Assembly: GCA_905221605.1 (NCBI GenBank) | Contig: CAJNDS010002129.1 | Coordinates: forward strand, 1 to 64,000 | DNA length: 64,000 bases | Source of the DNA: Symbiodinium natans | Taxonomy: Eukaryota; Sar; Dinophyceae; Suessiales; Symbiodiniaceae | Direction: 5' to 3' | Position numbers and translations under genes: made by a program | Notes under the pieces: generated by a model | What the model saw: only the letters and a program-made list of their open reading frames with translations | Database searches by the model: none | What the model was told of the DNA's origin: nothing | Part shown: piece after piece, positions 38,294 to 48,707 of the stretch | Layout of the letters: the number at the start of each line of letters is the position of its first letter | Numbering within the stretch: the first letter of the stretch is position 1

Positions 38294-38372
38294 CCAAGGC
38301 ATTCGTGACCGGAGGCAAGACGGGCCACGGTCGACAGCGGTCCGTGGACCTCAACAGCGCAGCTCGGAATCG
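38294..38372 (+). CDS. Exon, basic, unknown
   Basis: CCCAG acceptor after CCCTAAA repeats; KAFVTGGKTGHGRQRSVD then LNSAARNRASG. Confidence 0.5.
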
Positions 38373-38427
38373 GGCTTCGGGTTGGGCGCACGCTAAACGG
38401 TCCAGAGAGGCCAGCAAGGCCAGTCAT

Positions 38428-38638
38428 AATGTCATGTATAGTGTATGTATGTATATATATAGTTCCTCAGAACTAGTTATCATCATAATATCATGCATAT
38501 AGTGTTTATACATATATATATATACAAGTTATTAATACTAATCATTATGTATCATCAGAATATCATGTATATTGTGTATATAGACTTCTTGAATACTAAT
38601 TATCATCGTCATATCATGTAGAGTGTGTATATACAGTT
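38428..38638. repeat. AT-rich tandem repeat, unit about 60 bases
   Basis: Three to four degenerate units sharing ATATCATGTATA and TAATTATCATC. Confidence 0.8.
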
Positions 38639-38765
38639 TAGTGATGCTGAGTCACCTTGCTGCATTCGAGGTAAGAAGCGCTGCACAGGGGCAAGGCAGC
38701 ATGTCGGCGTCTACTACCCCGCCGTCAACCACCCCGCCCTCCGGCCTCCAGGCGTGGTGCACAGA

Positions 38766-38878
38766 ATTGGGGGTTTTCGAAAATGGGTGTACCCTATTGG
38801 GGTCCATATTATTATAAGGGGATCCTATTATTCGGGGATCTATATTGGCGGCCCCCTACTTTCGTAAACCCCTAATTT
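38766..38878. mobile_element. Inverted-repeat element family D (copy 4)
   Basis: ATTGGGGGTTTTCGAAAATG left; ACTTTCGTAAACCCCTAATT right. 38879-39390 has no firm exon. Confidence 0.7.
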
Positions 38879-39395
38879 GTTTTCGGCAGCGGGAACCGGT
38901 ATAGGATGGCATCCAAGTCTGTTTGTTTATGTATGCCTGTCATGTAATCGATGCTGCTGGGGAACACAAGCATGCGATGGCTTCTTGCGTGGTGTGACGT
39001 TGCGTTGTCGGGCTCGTTTTCTCACCCACCAGACTCTTGACGATGTGAGGAGGTAAATAGTATGGTAAGCGCACGCCTCTCCGTGGAAGAGGTGGATAAT
39101 CGATTATGTCCGTCCGAAGGTAATGGCGAGCCTCCAATCGTTACGCGACGTTCTTACATGATTGAGCCACTTTCAAAGTTCTTGGGGTCAAACTCTTGTG
39201 CTCCGGTTGACGTCAGTTCCCCTACCGGAGCCTTGCCTGCCGTGCGCGAGTCGGAGAGTCGAAAGCTGTACAATTCTCCCCCCCCCCCCCGTCCCCCAAG
39301 CAAAAAAATCAAATTCCATCCCACGAACCCCGAAATCCAACACCCTGCTCAGTTGCTCAGACTCAGAGACAGCGCCGAGTAAACCCGAATGACAG

Positions 39396-39470
39396 GCCCA
39401 GCCTGGTGAGATCCTCCTTGACTTTGAGAGCAAGGAGGCAGCGGAAAAGGAGCTGCTGATGCTGAGAAAT
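39396..39470 (+). CDS. Coiled-coil exon
   Basis: GACAG acceptor and GC donor bound 25 codons: AQPGEILLDFESKEAAEK then ELLMLRN. Charged heptad-like helix. Confidence 0.6.
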
Positions 39471-39805
39471 GCTCTTTGGGCTTTGAAATCTTCGTTTGGG
39501 TCTTCTGCTCGGGTTCAGGGTTGGGGGGGTGTGGAGTGTCAGGGTTTAAAGGGCGAAGGGCTTGCAGTGCTCGTGAAAACAGCAGGCCACAAAAGTATGG
39601 TAGAAGATGCTTAGCTTTGTTAAGACAACCTGTGGTGCAGCCTTCCCAAAACCATAAACCCCTAATTCTCAAGCATTTTGCCCTGAAGCCTTCAACCCTA
39701 GGCGCTCTTTGCAGCCACATGCCTACAAACACGAACAAAAACCAGGCTGAACTCCCTGGAAGAAAGTTGAGCTCTGACATCCCCATCTTGAGAAAGAAAG
39801 CCTAG

Positions 39806-39951
39806 CCCAAAGCCAGGCCACCAAATTGATGAAACTCTACGATTTCGAGGAACCCAAGTTTGGTGAAGTTCCGATCAGAAAGCCCGAGCTCAACCCGCAA
39901 AGTCCTCAAGCTGGTTTCTCGGTGAATGCTTTTACTTCCCCCTCCACCTAG
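39806..39951 (+). CDS. Exon, unknown
   Basis: CCTAG acceptor; QSQATKLMKLYDFEEPKF then GEVPIRKPELNPQSPQ; open to TAG 39949-39951. Confidence 0.5.
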
Positions 39952-40051
39952 ACCTGAAGCCCCCCATATCGAAAAATCCTAACGGGGCGGTTTCACGATG
40001 TGTTTTTTGGGTTTCGGGTGCAGGCTTCGGGTCGATAGCCCTGGTACTCAG

Positions 40052-40127
40052 GTGGCGGCCAAGAAGGATCAGGAGTGGGCCAACCTTAAGCTGGAGGCCT
40101 ACCGGCACCGCGTCATCCGGAAGGATT
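40052..40127 (+). CDS. Coiled-coil exon
   Basis: ACTCAG acceptor, GT donor at 40128: VAAKKDQEWANLKLEAYR then HRVIRKD. Confidence 0.6.
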
Positions 40128-40145
40128 GTGGCTGCTGTGGGGTTT

Positions 40146-40215
40146 GGGGTTTAGGGTCCCTAAACCCTAAACCCGAAACCCTAAACCCTGAACCCGAAAC
40201 CCTAAACCCTAAACC
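40146..40215. repeat. Head-to-head telomere junction
   Basis: GGGTTTAGGGT meets CCCTAAACCC directly, then CCCTAAA/CCCGAAA units follow. The junction can fold into a hairpin. Confidence 0.9.
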
Positions 40216-40814
40216 CCAGGGTTTCGCCACACAGTCGAGGAGGTTGGGATGTAAGGGCAATCCAGGCGAAGTGCGAAGCCTGTTGCAAAAAGGGTTTGGG
40301 GTTCAGGCTGCTGTGGGACATCTCGTGAAGGTTTCGGGGGCAAAAGGGTTTCATCAAGGGCTTGCCCTAAAAGGTTTAGGGTTAAGGGTTTGGGATTGAG
40401 GGTTTAGGGTTTAGGGTCTAGGGTTTAGGGCTTAGCGGGCATCTTGACCCTAAACCCTAGACCCTCACTGCTCGGATACCAGAGTGAGCGCTGAGTGCGG
40501 CTTGGGCTCAGGGGTTCAGCTCTATAGGCTTCGGACTATTGGGTTTGTCATGCAGGGTCCAGGGTTGAAGGTTTTGGGGCTTTCGGTTTTAAGACTTTAA
40601 GGTCTGTCGTTTGGGAGTAAAGGTTTGGCCGACCTGAAAAATTCTGTGAGGATCCTTTCGCAGCAGGGGATATTTAGGGTTTCGGGCTTGTGTCTGGTGT
40701 CTTGACCTAAGCCTCAACTCTAGGCTTCGGCCCAAGGCATCTCAACAAGGAACGCCCAACTCCCTCACTCCCCCCCCCCTCACCCCAAAGTCGGAAGCTC
40801 CACACTTCGTGCCC

Positions 40815-41513
40815 ATGACGTCCTCCTCAGACGTGTTGCGGTCCGCTCTGTCCAAGCTAAAGCTCTCCAGCGACGACTGTCCTTGGCTGCTGTTGTCCAT
40901 GGACCATGCGGATGACACCAACCCAGAGCAGGAGACCTCGCCCGAGACGCTGGAGTTTCTCAACTTGCAGCTTGGATGCTGCCTGGAACGGCTCCTGCCT
41001 TTCTTTCTCGGCAAGTACGGCTGCGCAGATTTGCCAGAGCCCATGCTGGAGATCAGCCTGCATGCGCCGGTCTACACCTGCGAGCAAGCGAAGCAGCTCT
41101 GCCCTCGCGCGCAGAAAGCTGGTGGCCGCGCTCCTCTGGATATGAAGAACCTTTTCTTGAGGGACAAGAAGAAAAACTTCTTCCTGGTGTCCGCCGCAGT
41201 CGACACAGAAATCAAGCTGAAGGAGCTGAAGTTTGCCAAGCAGGTCGGCTTCGCTTCATCGGATGCGCTCCAGGAGAAATTGAAGCTCCTGCCGGGTAGC
41301 GTCACACCCTTCGGCTTGCTGAATGATACGAGTTCGGAGGTGCAGTTCCACCTGGACCCCCGGGTGGTAGCTCCAGATGAAGATGGGAGCTGCCCTACGG
41401 TGAGCTTCCATCCGAACGCCTGCCATGCCACTGTCTACATGAAAGCCACTGACTTTGTAGAGTTTGTGGAGAAGGAGACCTCCCACGAAGTGAACATCCT
41501 GGAGCTGGGGTAG
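40815..41513 (+). CDS. PRORSD1: Prolyl-tRNA editing (YbaK/ProX-like) domain protein, PRORSD1-like
   Basis: An intact 232-codon frame without introns. ATG 40815 is preferred over the in-frame GTG at 40809. Residues about 105-230 carry the family's pattern: DMKNLFLRDKKKNFFLVS, KELKFAKQVGFAS, PGSVTPFGLLND, VQFHLDPRVV and VSFHPNACHATV. Proteins of this family hydrolyse tRNA-Pro mischarged with Ala or related amino acids, acting in trans in the cytosol. The first 100 residues are an extension with Cys and acidic residues, not part of the domain I know. It carries no telomere repeats and lies between coiled-coil exons, so it may be a retrogene in an intron or a separate gene. The 3' side has an AT microsatellite. 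Confidence 0.9.
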   Translation: MTSSSDVLRSALSKLKLSSDDCPWLLLSMDHADDTNPEQETSPETLEFLNLQLGCCLERLLPFFLGKYGCADLPEPMLEISLHAPVYTCEQAKQLCPRAQKAGGRAPLDMKNLFLRDKKKNFFLVSAAVDTEIKLKELKFAKQVGFASSDALQEKLKLLPGSVTPFGLLNDTSSEVQFHLDPRVVAPDEDGSCPTVSFHPNACHATVYMKATDFVEFVEKETSHEVNILELG

Positions 41514-41853
41514 TGCGACGAGGTCAGCACCTCTTGCGGGACTTTTGTGCGGGGCTCCGACCCTTCTGAGCACTGCTGCGAGCTTCAGATGGCGTGTTTG
41601 CAAATGATTCATTCTGCCTTGGTTCTGCAGGTTTCTTTTGGCGCAATTACTTCGGTGTACATAGCAAGCATTCCGGAGCTCGCTGGTGCTTGAGATCCGA
41701 TTGCCTGCACGCTGAAAGTTTGCATTGCCCTCTGTGTTGGAAAGTGCCCGGAGCATCAGTCCTCGATGAAAATCAAGGGCTGCTCGGTGTGGAGTCGAGA
41801 CAGGTCTGCAACTGAAAGCTCGTCATATTGCCCTCGTCGCTGAGCTCTGTTCC

Positions 41854-41900
41854 CGAACATCCCACCCTGTGCCAAAACAACTATACATACGTATGTATTA

Positions 41901-41931
<31 letters not shown>

Positions 41932-42286
41932 GATTTATTTATCTGTTTGTTTGTTTAATTTTCTCCCCCCCCCCCCACCCTCGGTGTGGCGTTGTTAGAT
42001 GTTAGTGTCAACTCTTCTCCTCGCCCGGAACTTTTCTCCTCGCCCGGTCTACTCCTCGCTCATCCCTGGAGTGCCCAACCCCAGAGTGCCCGAGCGCCCA
42101 ACCCCAGAGTGTGCCTGGAGTGCCCAACCCCAGAGTGCCCCTGGAGTGCCCAACCCAGACTTTGCCTGGAGTGTCCAACCCCAAAGTGTCCCTGGCCCAA
42201 CCCCAGACTTTGCCTGGAGTGCCCAACGCCTGTCCCTGGAGTGCCCAACCCCGGAGTATTTGTATCCAGAGGGGTGGGGATGTTCG
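41854..42286. repeat. Minisatellite family H (copy 2) with short terminal inverted repeats
   Basis: CGAACATCCCACCC at 41854 and GGGTGGGGATGTTCG at 42272-42286 are inverted. Between them lie a TA/T-rich microsatellite, a C-run, a duplicated TTCTCCTCGCCCGG and about nine units of GGAGTGCCCAACCCCAGA type. Confidence 0.75.
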
Positions 42287-42688
42287 AAGTGAAATGATAT
42301 AAAAAGGTAAGCATCCAGAAATTCGAAGGATGGATCCAAACGACCCCAAGGCCTCACGAGCACGAACATCGCAGCAGTAGCCAAGCCGGGAAGGACAGCC
42401 GCAAGCTTGTTGACGAGCTTCACATGGCGCAGAGACAGCTCTTAGAGGACTGCGTCTTTTGGTCCTCAAAGCTATACCTTCAGATAATGCGAGGCATGAG
42501 CCTGCTCCTGGGGTCTTTATGGAAGTGCGGGTTCAGGAGGAACGGGAGAGCAGTGTCAGGAATCATGCCAGACTAGTTCAGGCTTTTCAGCTTCGAGGCT
42601 GGAGCATCTAGAATCCCTTTCCCTACCTATCCGCAGTGCCTGGAATCCTGAGCCCTGTGTAAACCCTGAAACTCTTTTCAAGCTTTAG

Positions 42689-42760
42689 ATGAGGAGCAGG
42701 AGGCAGCCAAAGAGGCGCGCGCTGAGGCCGAGCGTTGGAAGGCCCAGGTGGAGCAATACA
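42689..42760 (+). CDS. Coiled-coil exon
   Basis: CTTTAG acceptor, GC donor candidate at 42761. DEEQEAAKEARAEAERWK then AQVEQY: strongly helical, charged. Confidence 0.6.
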
Positions 42761-42966
42761 GGCCAGGCGGTGACATCTCCAGAAAACGTCGGAAAGTGTG
42801 TAAGACATCGGGGTTTTCGAGAGCGTGAGCATCCGGAACAGTTTCAGGGTCTTTCGCATGTCTGTCAGGAAGTTCTCTCCACGGACGGCGTTGTTGGCGT
42901 CTTGTTCAGGCTGTTACCTGGAAACCTGGAAACCTGGAAACCCTAAACCCTGAACCGTAAACTGAG

Positions 42967-43062
42967 CTGGCCGGGAGGCATCAGGTGGAACACTTGCGCG
43001 CCTCCGCCGACAAAGCCGCGGGGCTCACGAAGGAGCTGCAGCTCGGCTCATGTTCTTGTAGG
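42967..43062 (+). CDS. Coiled-coil exon
   Basis: CTGAG acceptor and consensus GTAAGT donor bound 32 codons in phase 0: LAGRHQVEHLRASADKAA then GLTKELQLGSCSCR. CCCTAAA before, TTTAGGG five bases after the donor. Confidence 0.7.
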
Positions 43063-43307
43063 GTAAGTTTAGGGTTTAGGGTTTAGGGTGCTTGGGAATC
43101 AGTGCGAGGCAGGCAGGCAAAAGGGTTTGGGGGTTAGGGTAATTAAGTCCATTGCTCAAAAGGCTTTTTTAGGGTTGAGGTTCTTGGCACATCGGACACT
43201 GATCGATGATTTTGTTCCTCGGTGCCGTACGTTCTGTGTGGTGCAGGAATCAGGCTTGGCTGTTTCTGCTGTTGAGGGGTTGAGCCCACATTTGCAGGCC
43301 AACCCAG

Positions 43308-43407
43308 TAAGCTTCACAACCTCCAACAAGCCTCAGCCCAACTACAGCAAAACAAAACCCTGCGCCGTCCAAGGAAAGAGGCCCAGGCGCAACAAGCGGC
43401 ATTGGAG
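43308..43407 (+). CDS. Coiled-coil exon, Gln-rich
   Basis: CCCAG acceptor, GT donor at 43408: KLHNLQQASAQLQQNKTL then RRPRKEAQAQQAALE. TTTAGGG follows. Confidence 0.65.
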
Positions 43408-43887
43408 GTTGGGTGTTGGGTTTAGGGTTTAGGTTTCCCCGGCTGATTGGATAGAGCTCCGGGTTCAAGAAAAAAGGGTTTCGGGATGAGGCTTGGGTGG
43501 ATCTTTCAGTTTCCCGGGGGGAGGGGGCCTGGAGAAGACGGCCAGGGACTGCTTTTGAGATCTTAGCACTTTCTCTGCCGGCTTCCAATTGCAGGCAGCG
43601 TGTCGCTTTGCTGAACAGGGCCAATCATACTTTTTTTTCCGAGAGGCCCTTGCCTCTAGCCTTGTAGCTCAGGAACATTCTCCCCTTGTTGTGTTAGCTT
43701 GAAAAGGCTCATTATTCGGAGCGTCCAATAAGGCCAAGCCTGAACCCAAAGCCCTCTGGAAAGGTGGCAAACAAAGCAAGCAAACCCAAAACCCTAGAAC
43801 CCTGCCCTGCCCAGTTGCGCAGGAGGGCAAATAAGCCCAGACTAGAGAAACATAGGCTCATAGATCACAGGTTACGAAGGGAGATCC

Positions 43888-44256
43888 TTACCTTTCTTAG
43901 AGGGTTCTGAAGTATGGGCCCCTGTGTTGTCCGGAGTACCATACAAAGGTTTACCAAATTAAGTGCCCATACTAAGAACCTAAACCCTATAAAACCCCAA
44001 GAACATGTAAGGTTTAATCCCATCCCCCTAATATAACCCCCCCCTACCCCTAATATTAACCCCCCCCCCCCCTACCCACTAGTATGAAACATCCCCCCAT
44101 TAAAGTTACATTATGGGGGTATTCAATATAAGGGGATAGGGGGGTTTATAAATATTAGGGGGAGGGGATTAAACCTTACATGTTCTTGGGGTTTTATAGG
44201 GTTTAGGTTCTTAGCATGGGCCCTTAATTTGGGTTATATATATTAGGGGGAGGGGA
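43888..44256. mobile_element. Large fold-back element with 81-base arms (family E related)
   Basis: Arms 43954-44034 and 44152-44232 are inverted copies with about three differences (for example AACCTAAACCCTATAAAACC and its inverse). The spacer is C-rich on one side and G-rich on the other. It ends just before the exon at 44261. Confidence 0.85.
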
Positions 44257-44260
44257 TTAG

Positions 44261-44342
44261 GTCGGGACTCGGAGAGGTTGAGACAAAGCAGTGGCGCGCC
44301 ACGGCCGAGGAGCTGCGACGGAAGCTCGAGGTGGACAGTTCG
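44261..44342 (+). CDS. Coiled-coil exon
   Basis: GATTAG acceptor; GEVETKQWRATAEELRRK then LEVDSS; GT donor at 44331 or 44343, then TTTAGGG. Confidence 0.6.
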
Positions 44343-44344
44343 GT

Positions 44345-44431
44345 GGGAGGTTTAGGGTTTAGGGTTTGGGGTTTAGGGTTTAGGGTTTAGGGTTAAGGTT
44401 TAGGGTTTAGGGTTTAGGGTTTAGGGGCTGC
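44345..44431. repeat. TTTAGGG array
   Basis: Directly follows the exon; mostly canonical units. Confidence 0.9.
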
Positions 44432-44673
44432 GGGGAGTTGAGGGCCCTAAACCCTAAACAATGTTAAACATCCTGCCTGTGGAATGATGTCAGGCTGTCG
44501 AAATCCTCCACTGTCTCGGTCTAGATTGGCCTCGTAGAGTTGGGTGCTGTCATGCTGGCCAGTGTGTCATGTGTCAAGTTTTCTTCACACGTCCATGAGA
44601 CGCCTTTGTTTGCGGTAAAGCTTGTAGGGGTAGGGGTGGTCGTGTTGTGTGTGTGGGGCGGGGGTTGGCACAG

Positions 44674-44745
44674 GGATATCAAGGGCCCGGGAGGCCGTGG
44701 AGAAAGAGAGAGAAGTCGACCTGCAAATGCACATGCAGCAGGCGC
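44674..44745 (+). CDS. Coiled-coil exon
   Basis: CACAG acceptor, GTAAG donor at 44746: ISRAREAVEKEREVDLQM then HMQQA. Confidence 0.65.
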
Positions 44746-44902
44746 GTAAGACACAGAAATGTGATCATGCAAGCCTTCTCCATGGTGGGTGAAGTGGGTT
44801 TAGGGTTTAGGGTTTAGGGTTTAGGGTTTAGGGATGAATTACATCTCGTTTGTAGCCTGGCCTTGTATCTGAATCCAGCAACGACCGCCCAAAAATTCGC
44901 AG

Positions 44903-44951
44903 GTTCGCCCCTTCCGATGAAAGCCGCCAAGGAACCCTGAAGCACTGGCTG
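44903..44951 (+). CDS. Possible exon, unknown
   Basis: TTCGCAG acceptor; FAPSDESRQGTLKHWLPK. Confidence 0.4.
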
Positions 44952-45089
44952 CCGAAATCCTAAACCCTAAAACAAGAACTCAACAGAAACTCACGACTTG
45001 CCAACCATGAAGCCCACAGAAGCCAGAAGCCAAAACCTTCAGCATCCTCGGCTCGACTCTAGGCTCTATAAACCCGCCGAGAAACGCAC

Positions 45090-45189
45090 GTTAGGGTTTA
45101 GGGTTTTGGGTTTGGGGTTTAGGGTTTAGGGTTTAGGGTTTAGGGTTTGGGGTTTAGGGTTTAGGGTTTGGGGTTTAGGGTTTAGGGAT
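45090..45189. repeat. TTTAGGG array with TTTGGGG variants
   Basis: Canonical units interspersed with TTTGGGG in a higher-order pattern. 45190-45532 has only a weak frame. Confidence 0.9.
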
Positions 45190-45532
45190 TAGAGGTAATA
45201 TGGCCCTCATACTTGTAAAAGGATCCCCAAAACCCAAGGGTACGAACTTAAGGGTCCGAGGTACAACCCCTAGAAAGCCTAAATCCTTAACCCCTAACAA
45301 AGCCCAAGCTCCCCCGACCAGCATCCCCTCGACACCAAGACGGTCCCCAAGCCCCAGATCAAAGCAAACGGCCGAAACTCTAAGACCTTAGGTGCTGGGT
45401 GGGTAACCTTTAACCTTTTGGGGTGGTTTAGGGTTTAGGGGTTAGGCTTCAGGGTTTAGGGTTTACCCCCTCAAACCCAAAGGTGAACCTTTTTTTTCCG
45501 CAAGGGAACTCAGCACCTAAGAGCCCTTGTAA

Positions 45533-45620
45533 TCCTAAACCCTAAACCCTAAACCCTAAACCCTAAACCCTAAACCCTAAACCCTAAACCCTAAACCCTA
45601 AACCCTAAACCCTAAACCCT
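45533..45620. repeat. CCCTAAA array
   Basis: About 12 perfect units ending at the acceptor of the next exon. Confidence 0.95.
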
Positions 45621-45624
45621 TGAG

Positions 45625-45704
45625 CACAGGCACAGAGCCAGCTCAGCCCTGCGAGCCACGGGCCAAAGGTGTCGGCGTCGCTCAATGGCCACACTCCCCA
45701 GAAG
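45625..45704 (+). CDS. Exon between opposed telomere arrays, unknown
   Basis: TTGAG acceptor, GT donor at 45705: AQAQSQLSPASHGPKVSA then SLNGHTPQK. Ser/Gln-rich. Confidence 0.65.
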
Positions 45705-45720
45705 GTGTGGGGGGGGGGGG

Positions 45721-45873
45721 GTAGGGTTTAGGGTTTAGGGTTTAGGGTTTAGGGTTTAGGGTTTAGGGTTTAGGGTTTAGGGTTTAGGGTTTAGGGTTTA
45801 GGGTTTAGGGTTTAGGGTTTAGGGTTTAGGGTTTAGGGTTTAGGGTTTAGGGTTTAGGGTTTAGGGTTTAGGG
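45721..45873. repeat. TTTAGGG array
   Basis: About 21 perfect units beginning after a G-run 16 bases past the donor. Confidence 0.95.
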
Positions 45874-45919
45874 GGGGGTTTCTTACTGGTTCTGAGTACG
45901 GAATGAGGGGCGATCCTAC

Positions 45920-46150
45920 ATGTCGGCGTACGCCTTATGCACCTCAACTTGCTCTAATCAGTTGTTGGTAGGATACCCTATGTGTGACCCCGAATCTGTG
46001 GAAAGTACCAGATGTTCTCAGGCGCCTTCGGCAGCCCAGTTGACTGAGAACTTCCACGAGAGATCGGCCAAAGCAGGTCGCCCGAGGAAGAAGCTTGGCA
46101 GCCATACGGATCGTGTTTTGAATTACTCGCTTAGCTGGCTTACGGTTTAG
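45920..46150 (+). CDS. Open frame of about 76 codons, unknown
   Basis: MSAYALCTSTCSNQLLVG, YPMCDPESVESTRCSQAP, AKAGRPRKKLGSHTDRV; stop near 46150. It may be an exon of the coiled-coil gene or intronic noise. Confidence 0.35.
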   Translation: MSAYALCTSTCSNQLLVGYPMCDPESVESTRCSQAPSAAQLTENFHERSAKAGRPRKKLGSHTDRVLNYSLSWLTV

Positions 46151-46621
46151 GGGTTAACTTAAGAATTCCGAAGCCGTTTTGAGGAGGGAAGGGGTTCCTT
46201 GAGGGTCCCTCCTGGCTTGTACCGGGTTTTTTTCTGTTCAGCGGCGCGACTGTGAAAGTCGCCTATGAAGGGGGCCCTCATGCTTGAGCTTGTTGGAACA
46301 GACCGCAAGTAGGGATACAAATGGGGGGCTCCTCTGCCCTTAGCAAAGACTGTTGGAGCTCGCTAGGGCCCCCACATCTTTCAGGCCTCACATAACCACA
46401 CATGGCTATAACACCCCACCCCCCCATCAGGCTTCCTGAAAGCCCTACAGCTTTGCTCTTGGGTACAACCAGTCCTTGATCTTCTCCATCGCGTCACGAA
46501 AGCCTTCGCCTTAAGCCCTGAGCGCCTAGCCAGAAATCGCGGGGCCTCTGTCCGCTCTCGCGAGCGTCGAATCTTACCAACATGAGGGTTTAGGGTTTAG
46601 GGTTTAGGGTTTAGGGTTTAG

Positions 46622-46709
46622 GGGCAGCGTGAGGAATCTCCGCATGGTTCCCATGTTGAATGGCAGCGTTGAGTTGACTCCCGGCAGTGTGACAAGGCCA
46701 GGAAAGTTG
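46622..46709 (+). CDS. Exon, unknown
   Basis: The TTTAG acceptor is supplied by the preceding TTTAGGG array: GSVRNLRMVPMLNGSVEL then TPGSVTRPGK. Confidence 0.5.
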
Positions 46710-46715
46710 CATGAA

Positions 46716-46806
46716 TTTGGATGTTCCCACTTATACTAAGAGTCCACAACAGGGATTATGGTACCCCTATTAGAATCCCTATTGAGGACTGTTAGTTACA
46801 TCCCAA
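46716..46806. mobile_element. Inverted-repeat element family A (copy 10)
   Basis: TTTGGATGTTCCCACTTATA ... GAGGACTGTTAGTTACATCC. The right arm lacks about 12 bases. Confidence 0.85.
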
Positions 46807-47064
46807 TCCATGGGTCTTATGCGCAGGCTTCGAGGTTCAGGGACGAGGGAATCCGGAGTCCAGAATCTAACCACGCATAGCGCAGAGCCTTGGCGCCACT
46901 TGAAGCCCCACTTCAATCCCAAGGAACTCTTCCCACCGAGCACTGAGTACTGAACCGAACAGTATAACTTAACACAACTTGTGCCGGGCTCGCTTCGCAC
47001 AAAGCACCATCAGGCCCACACTCAGGCAGCGCCCAATGCACAAGTCGCGAACGCAACCCTGGGA

Positions 47065-47203
47065 GCCCTAAACCCTAAACCCTAAACCCTAAACCCTAAA
47101 CCCTAAACCCTAAACCCTAAACCCTAAACCCTAAACCCTAAACCCTAAACCCTAAACCCTAAAACCCTAAACCCTAAACCCTAAACCCTAAACCCTAAAC
47201 CGC
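47065..47203. repeat. CCCTAAA array
   Basis: About 20 units, one with an extra A. Confidence 0.95.
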
Positions 47204-47217
47204 AACCCTGATGGTAG

Positions 47218-47300
47218 GTACTGCGATGCCCCGAGTTCCCAGGGTGCCGCGCCGTCGCACCCGCGGAGCCGTGAGCCAGAATCTCCGAAAGGCCCCTGAG
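47218..47300 (+). CDS. Exon between opposed telomere arrays, basic
   Basis: GGTAG acceptor; TAMPRVPRVPRRRTRGAV then SQNLRKAPELG. TTTAGGG from 47310. Confidence 0.55.
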
Positions 47301-47725
47301 CTGGGATGATTAGGATTTAGGGTTTAGGGCTTAGGGTTTAGGGTTTAGGGTCACAGTGCAGTTTGGCCTTAAAGAAGGTTTAGGGTTTAGAGAACTAAGC
47401 TAGAATAAGGATTTCATAGAAGCCATAGTGCCAGTTAGGGTCCGTGTTTTGGGGTGCAGGAACTTGATGAAGACGTGGGCGCTCTGTCTTAGCGGTGTTG
47501 TGTTTAAGGTTGGGGTGTTTCTTTGGCATTTGGGGGTGTTCGCTCTTCTGGGGCTTGCTTTTGAAAGTCTTGGGCTTTTTGGGGGTTTAGGATGACTCTG
47601 CCACACGTACGTACGATTTCACATTTACGTTAGACATGTTTCTACATGCAATGCAAACATCATTTTCGCAGGGCACAAGTGTCGGAGTTGCAATTGCACA
47701 AGTGCCGCAGACGTTAATTTAAGTG

Positions 47726-47825
47726 TTGGGATGTTCCCCCTTATACTAACAGTCCTTAACAGATGCTAGTACGGGGTACTAGTAATCCCGATTACGGACT
47801 GCTAGCAAAAGGGGGAACATCCCAA
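47726..47825. mobile_element. Inverted-repeat element family A (copy 11)
   Basis: TTGGGATGTTCCCCCTTATA ... AAAAGGGGGAACATCCCAA. Both arms complete. TTTAAGTG before it and TTTAAGAG two bases after it may be a decayed target duplication. Confidence 0.9.
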
Positions 47826-48099
47826 GGTTTAAGAGAGAGAGGGACCTTTAAACCCTAAACCCTAAACCCTAGGGATTTTTTTGCCACCCGCCTAGCTGAC
47901 ACTCAGGTTTAGGGTTTTTTTTTGCCGCCCGCATAGCTGAACTGCATGTCCACATGGCAGGGAATAGGCAATCAGTCAGAACGTTCCACATCTCTCCGGA
48001 GGAAGGCACCTCCCTCTTGTGCCCGAATCTCGGGCCTCCAGAAATGGCTCGGTCTAAACCCCAAACCCTAAAACCCCAACAAAGCGTGTGGGAACAGGC

Positions 48100-48160
48100 G
48101 GACGACAGAAGCCAGTTGTGTTCGCAGCCAAGAAAAAGGACCTGCTCGTCACGCGGCACA
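48100..48160 (+). CDS. Exon, basic, unknown
   Basis: KPVVFAAKKKDLLVTRHR, ending at a GTTCTAGGG donor, followed by degenerate TTTAGGG. 48210-48700 has no firm call. Confidence 0.45.
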
Positions 48161-48707
48161 GGTTCTAGGGTTTACGGTTTAGGTTTAGCGTTTAGGGTTT
48201 AGGGTTTTGGGAGGCCTTATCAAGGGCCAAGGCTTCTTGAGCTTCTCGCCGAGGATGTCAAGAATGCTTGCCATTGAACGGTGTAACCGTGTGCAAAAAC
48301 AAAAACCACATGGCACCGCACCTACAAGCTTCACGGGTTGTTTATGTATTATTTCTAGAAGCCCCCCAGCCATGTGCAATCCTTGCACAAGCTCCTTGTA
48401 GCTAGTTTCTTCGACTCAGTATCCTAGAGTTCAGTCGATAAACCTGCAAAACCTGGGGGACCTGTGGCAAGTGTAGGACGTTGGTCGTTTATTCAACATG
48501 GAGGGGGATATGGGAAAGCCGTTGTCCCTCTCAGTGTCCTACAATATGTAGAACTTCGGAGACCTTCGGCACGAGTTGTCTTGGGGTTCGGGTTTAGGTG
48601 TCAGTCAAGCGTTTCGAGGGCTCCGGTTTGGTTCTGAGAGGACCCAAACGCGCAAGAGGCGGTGATATCTCAGGCTGGCGAACCGTTTGTGGATTCGGGG
48701 TCTGGGA

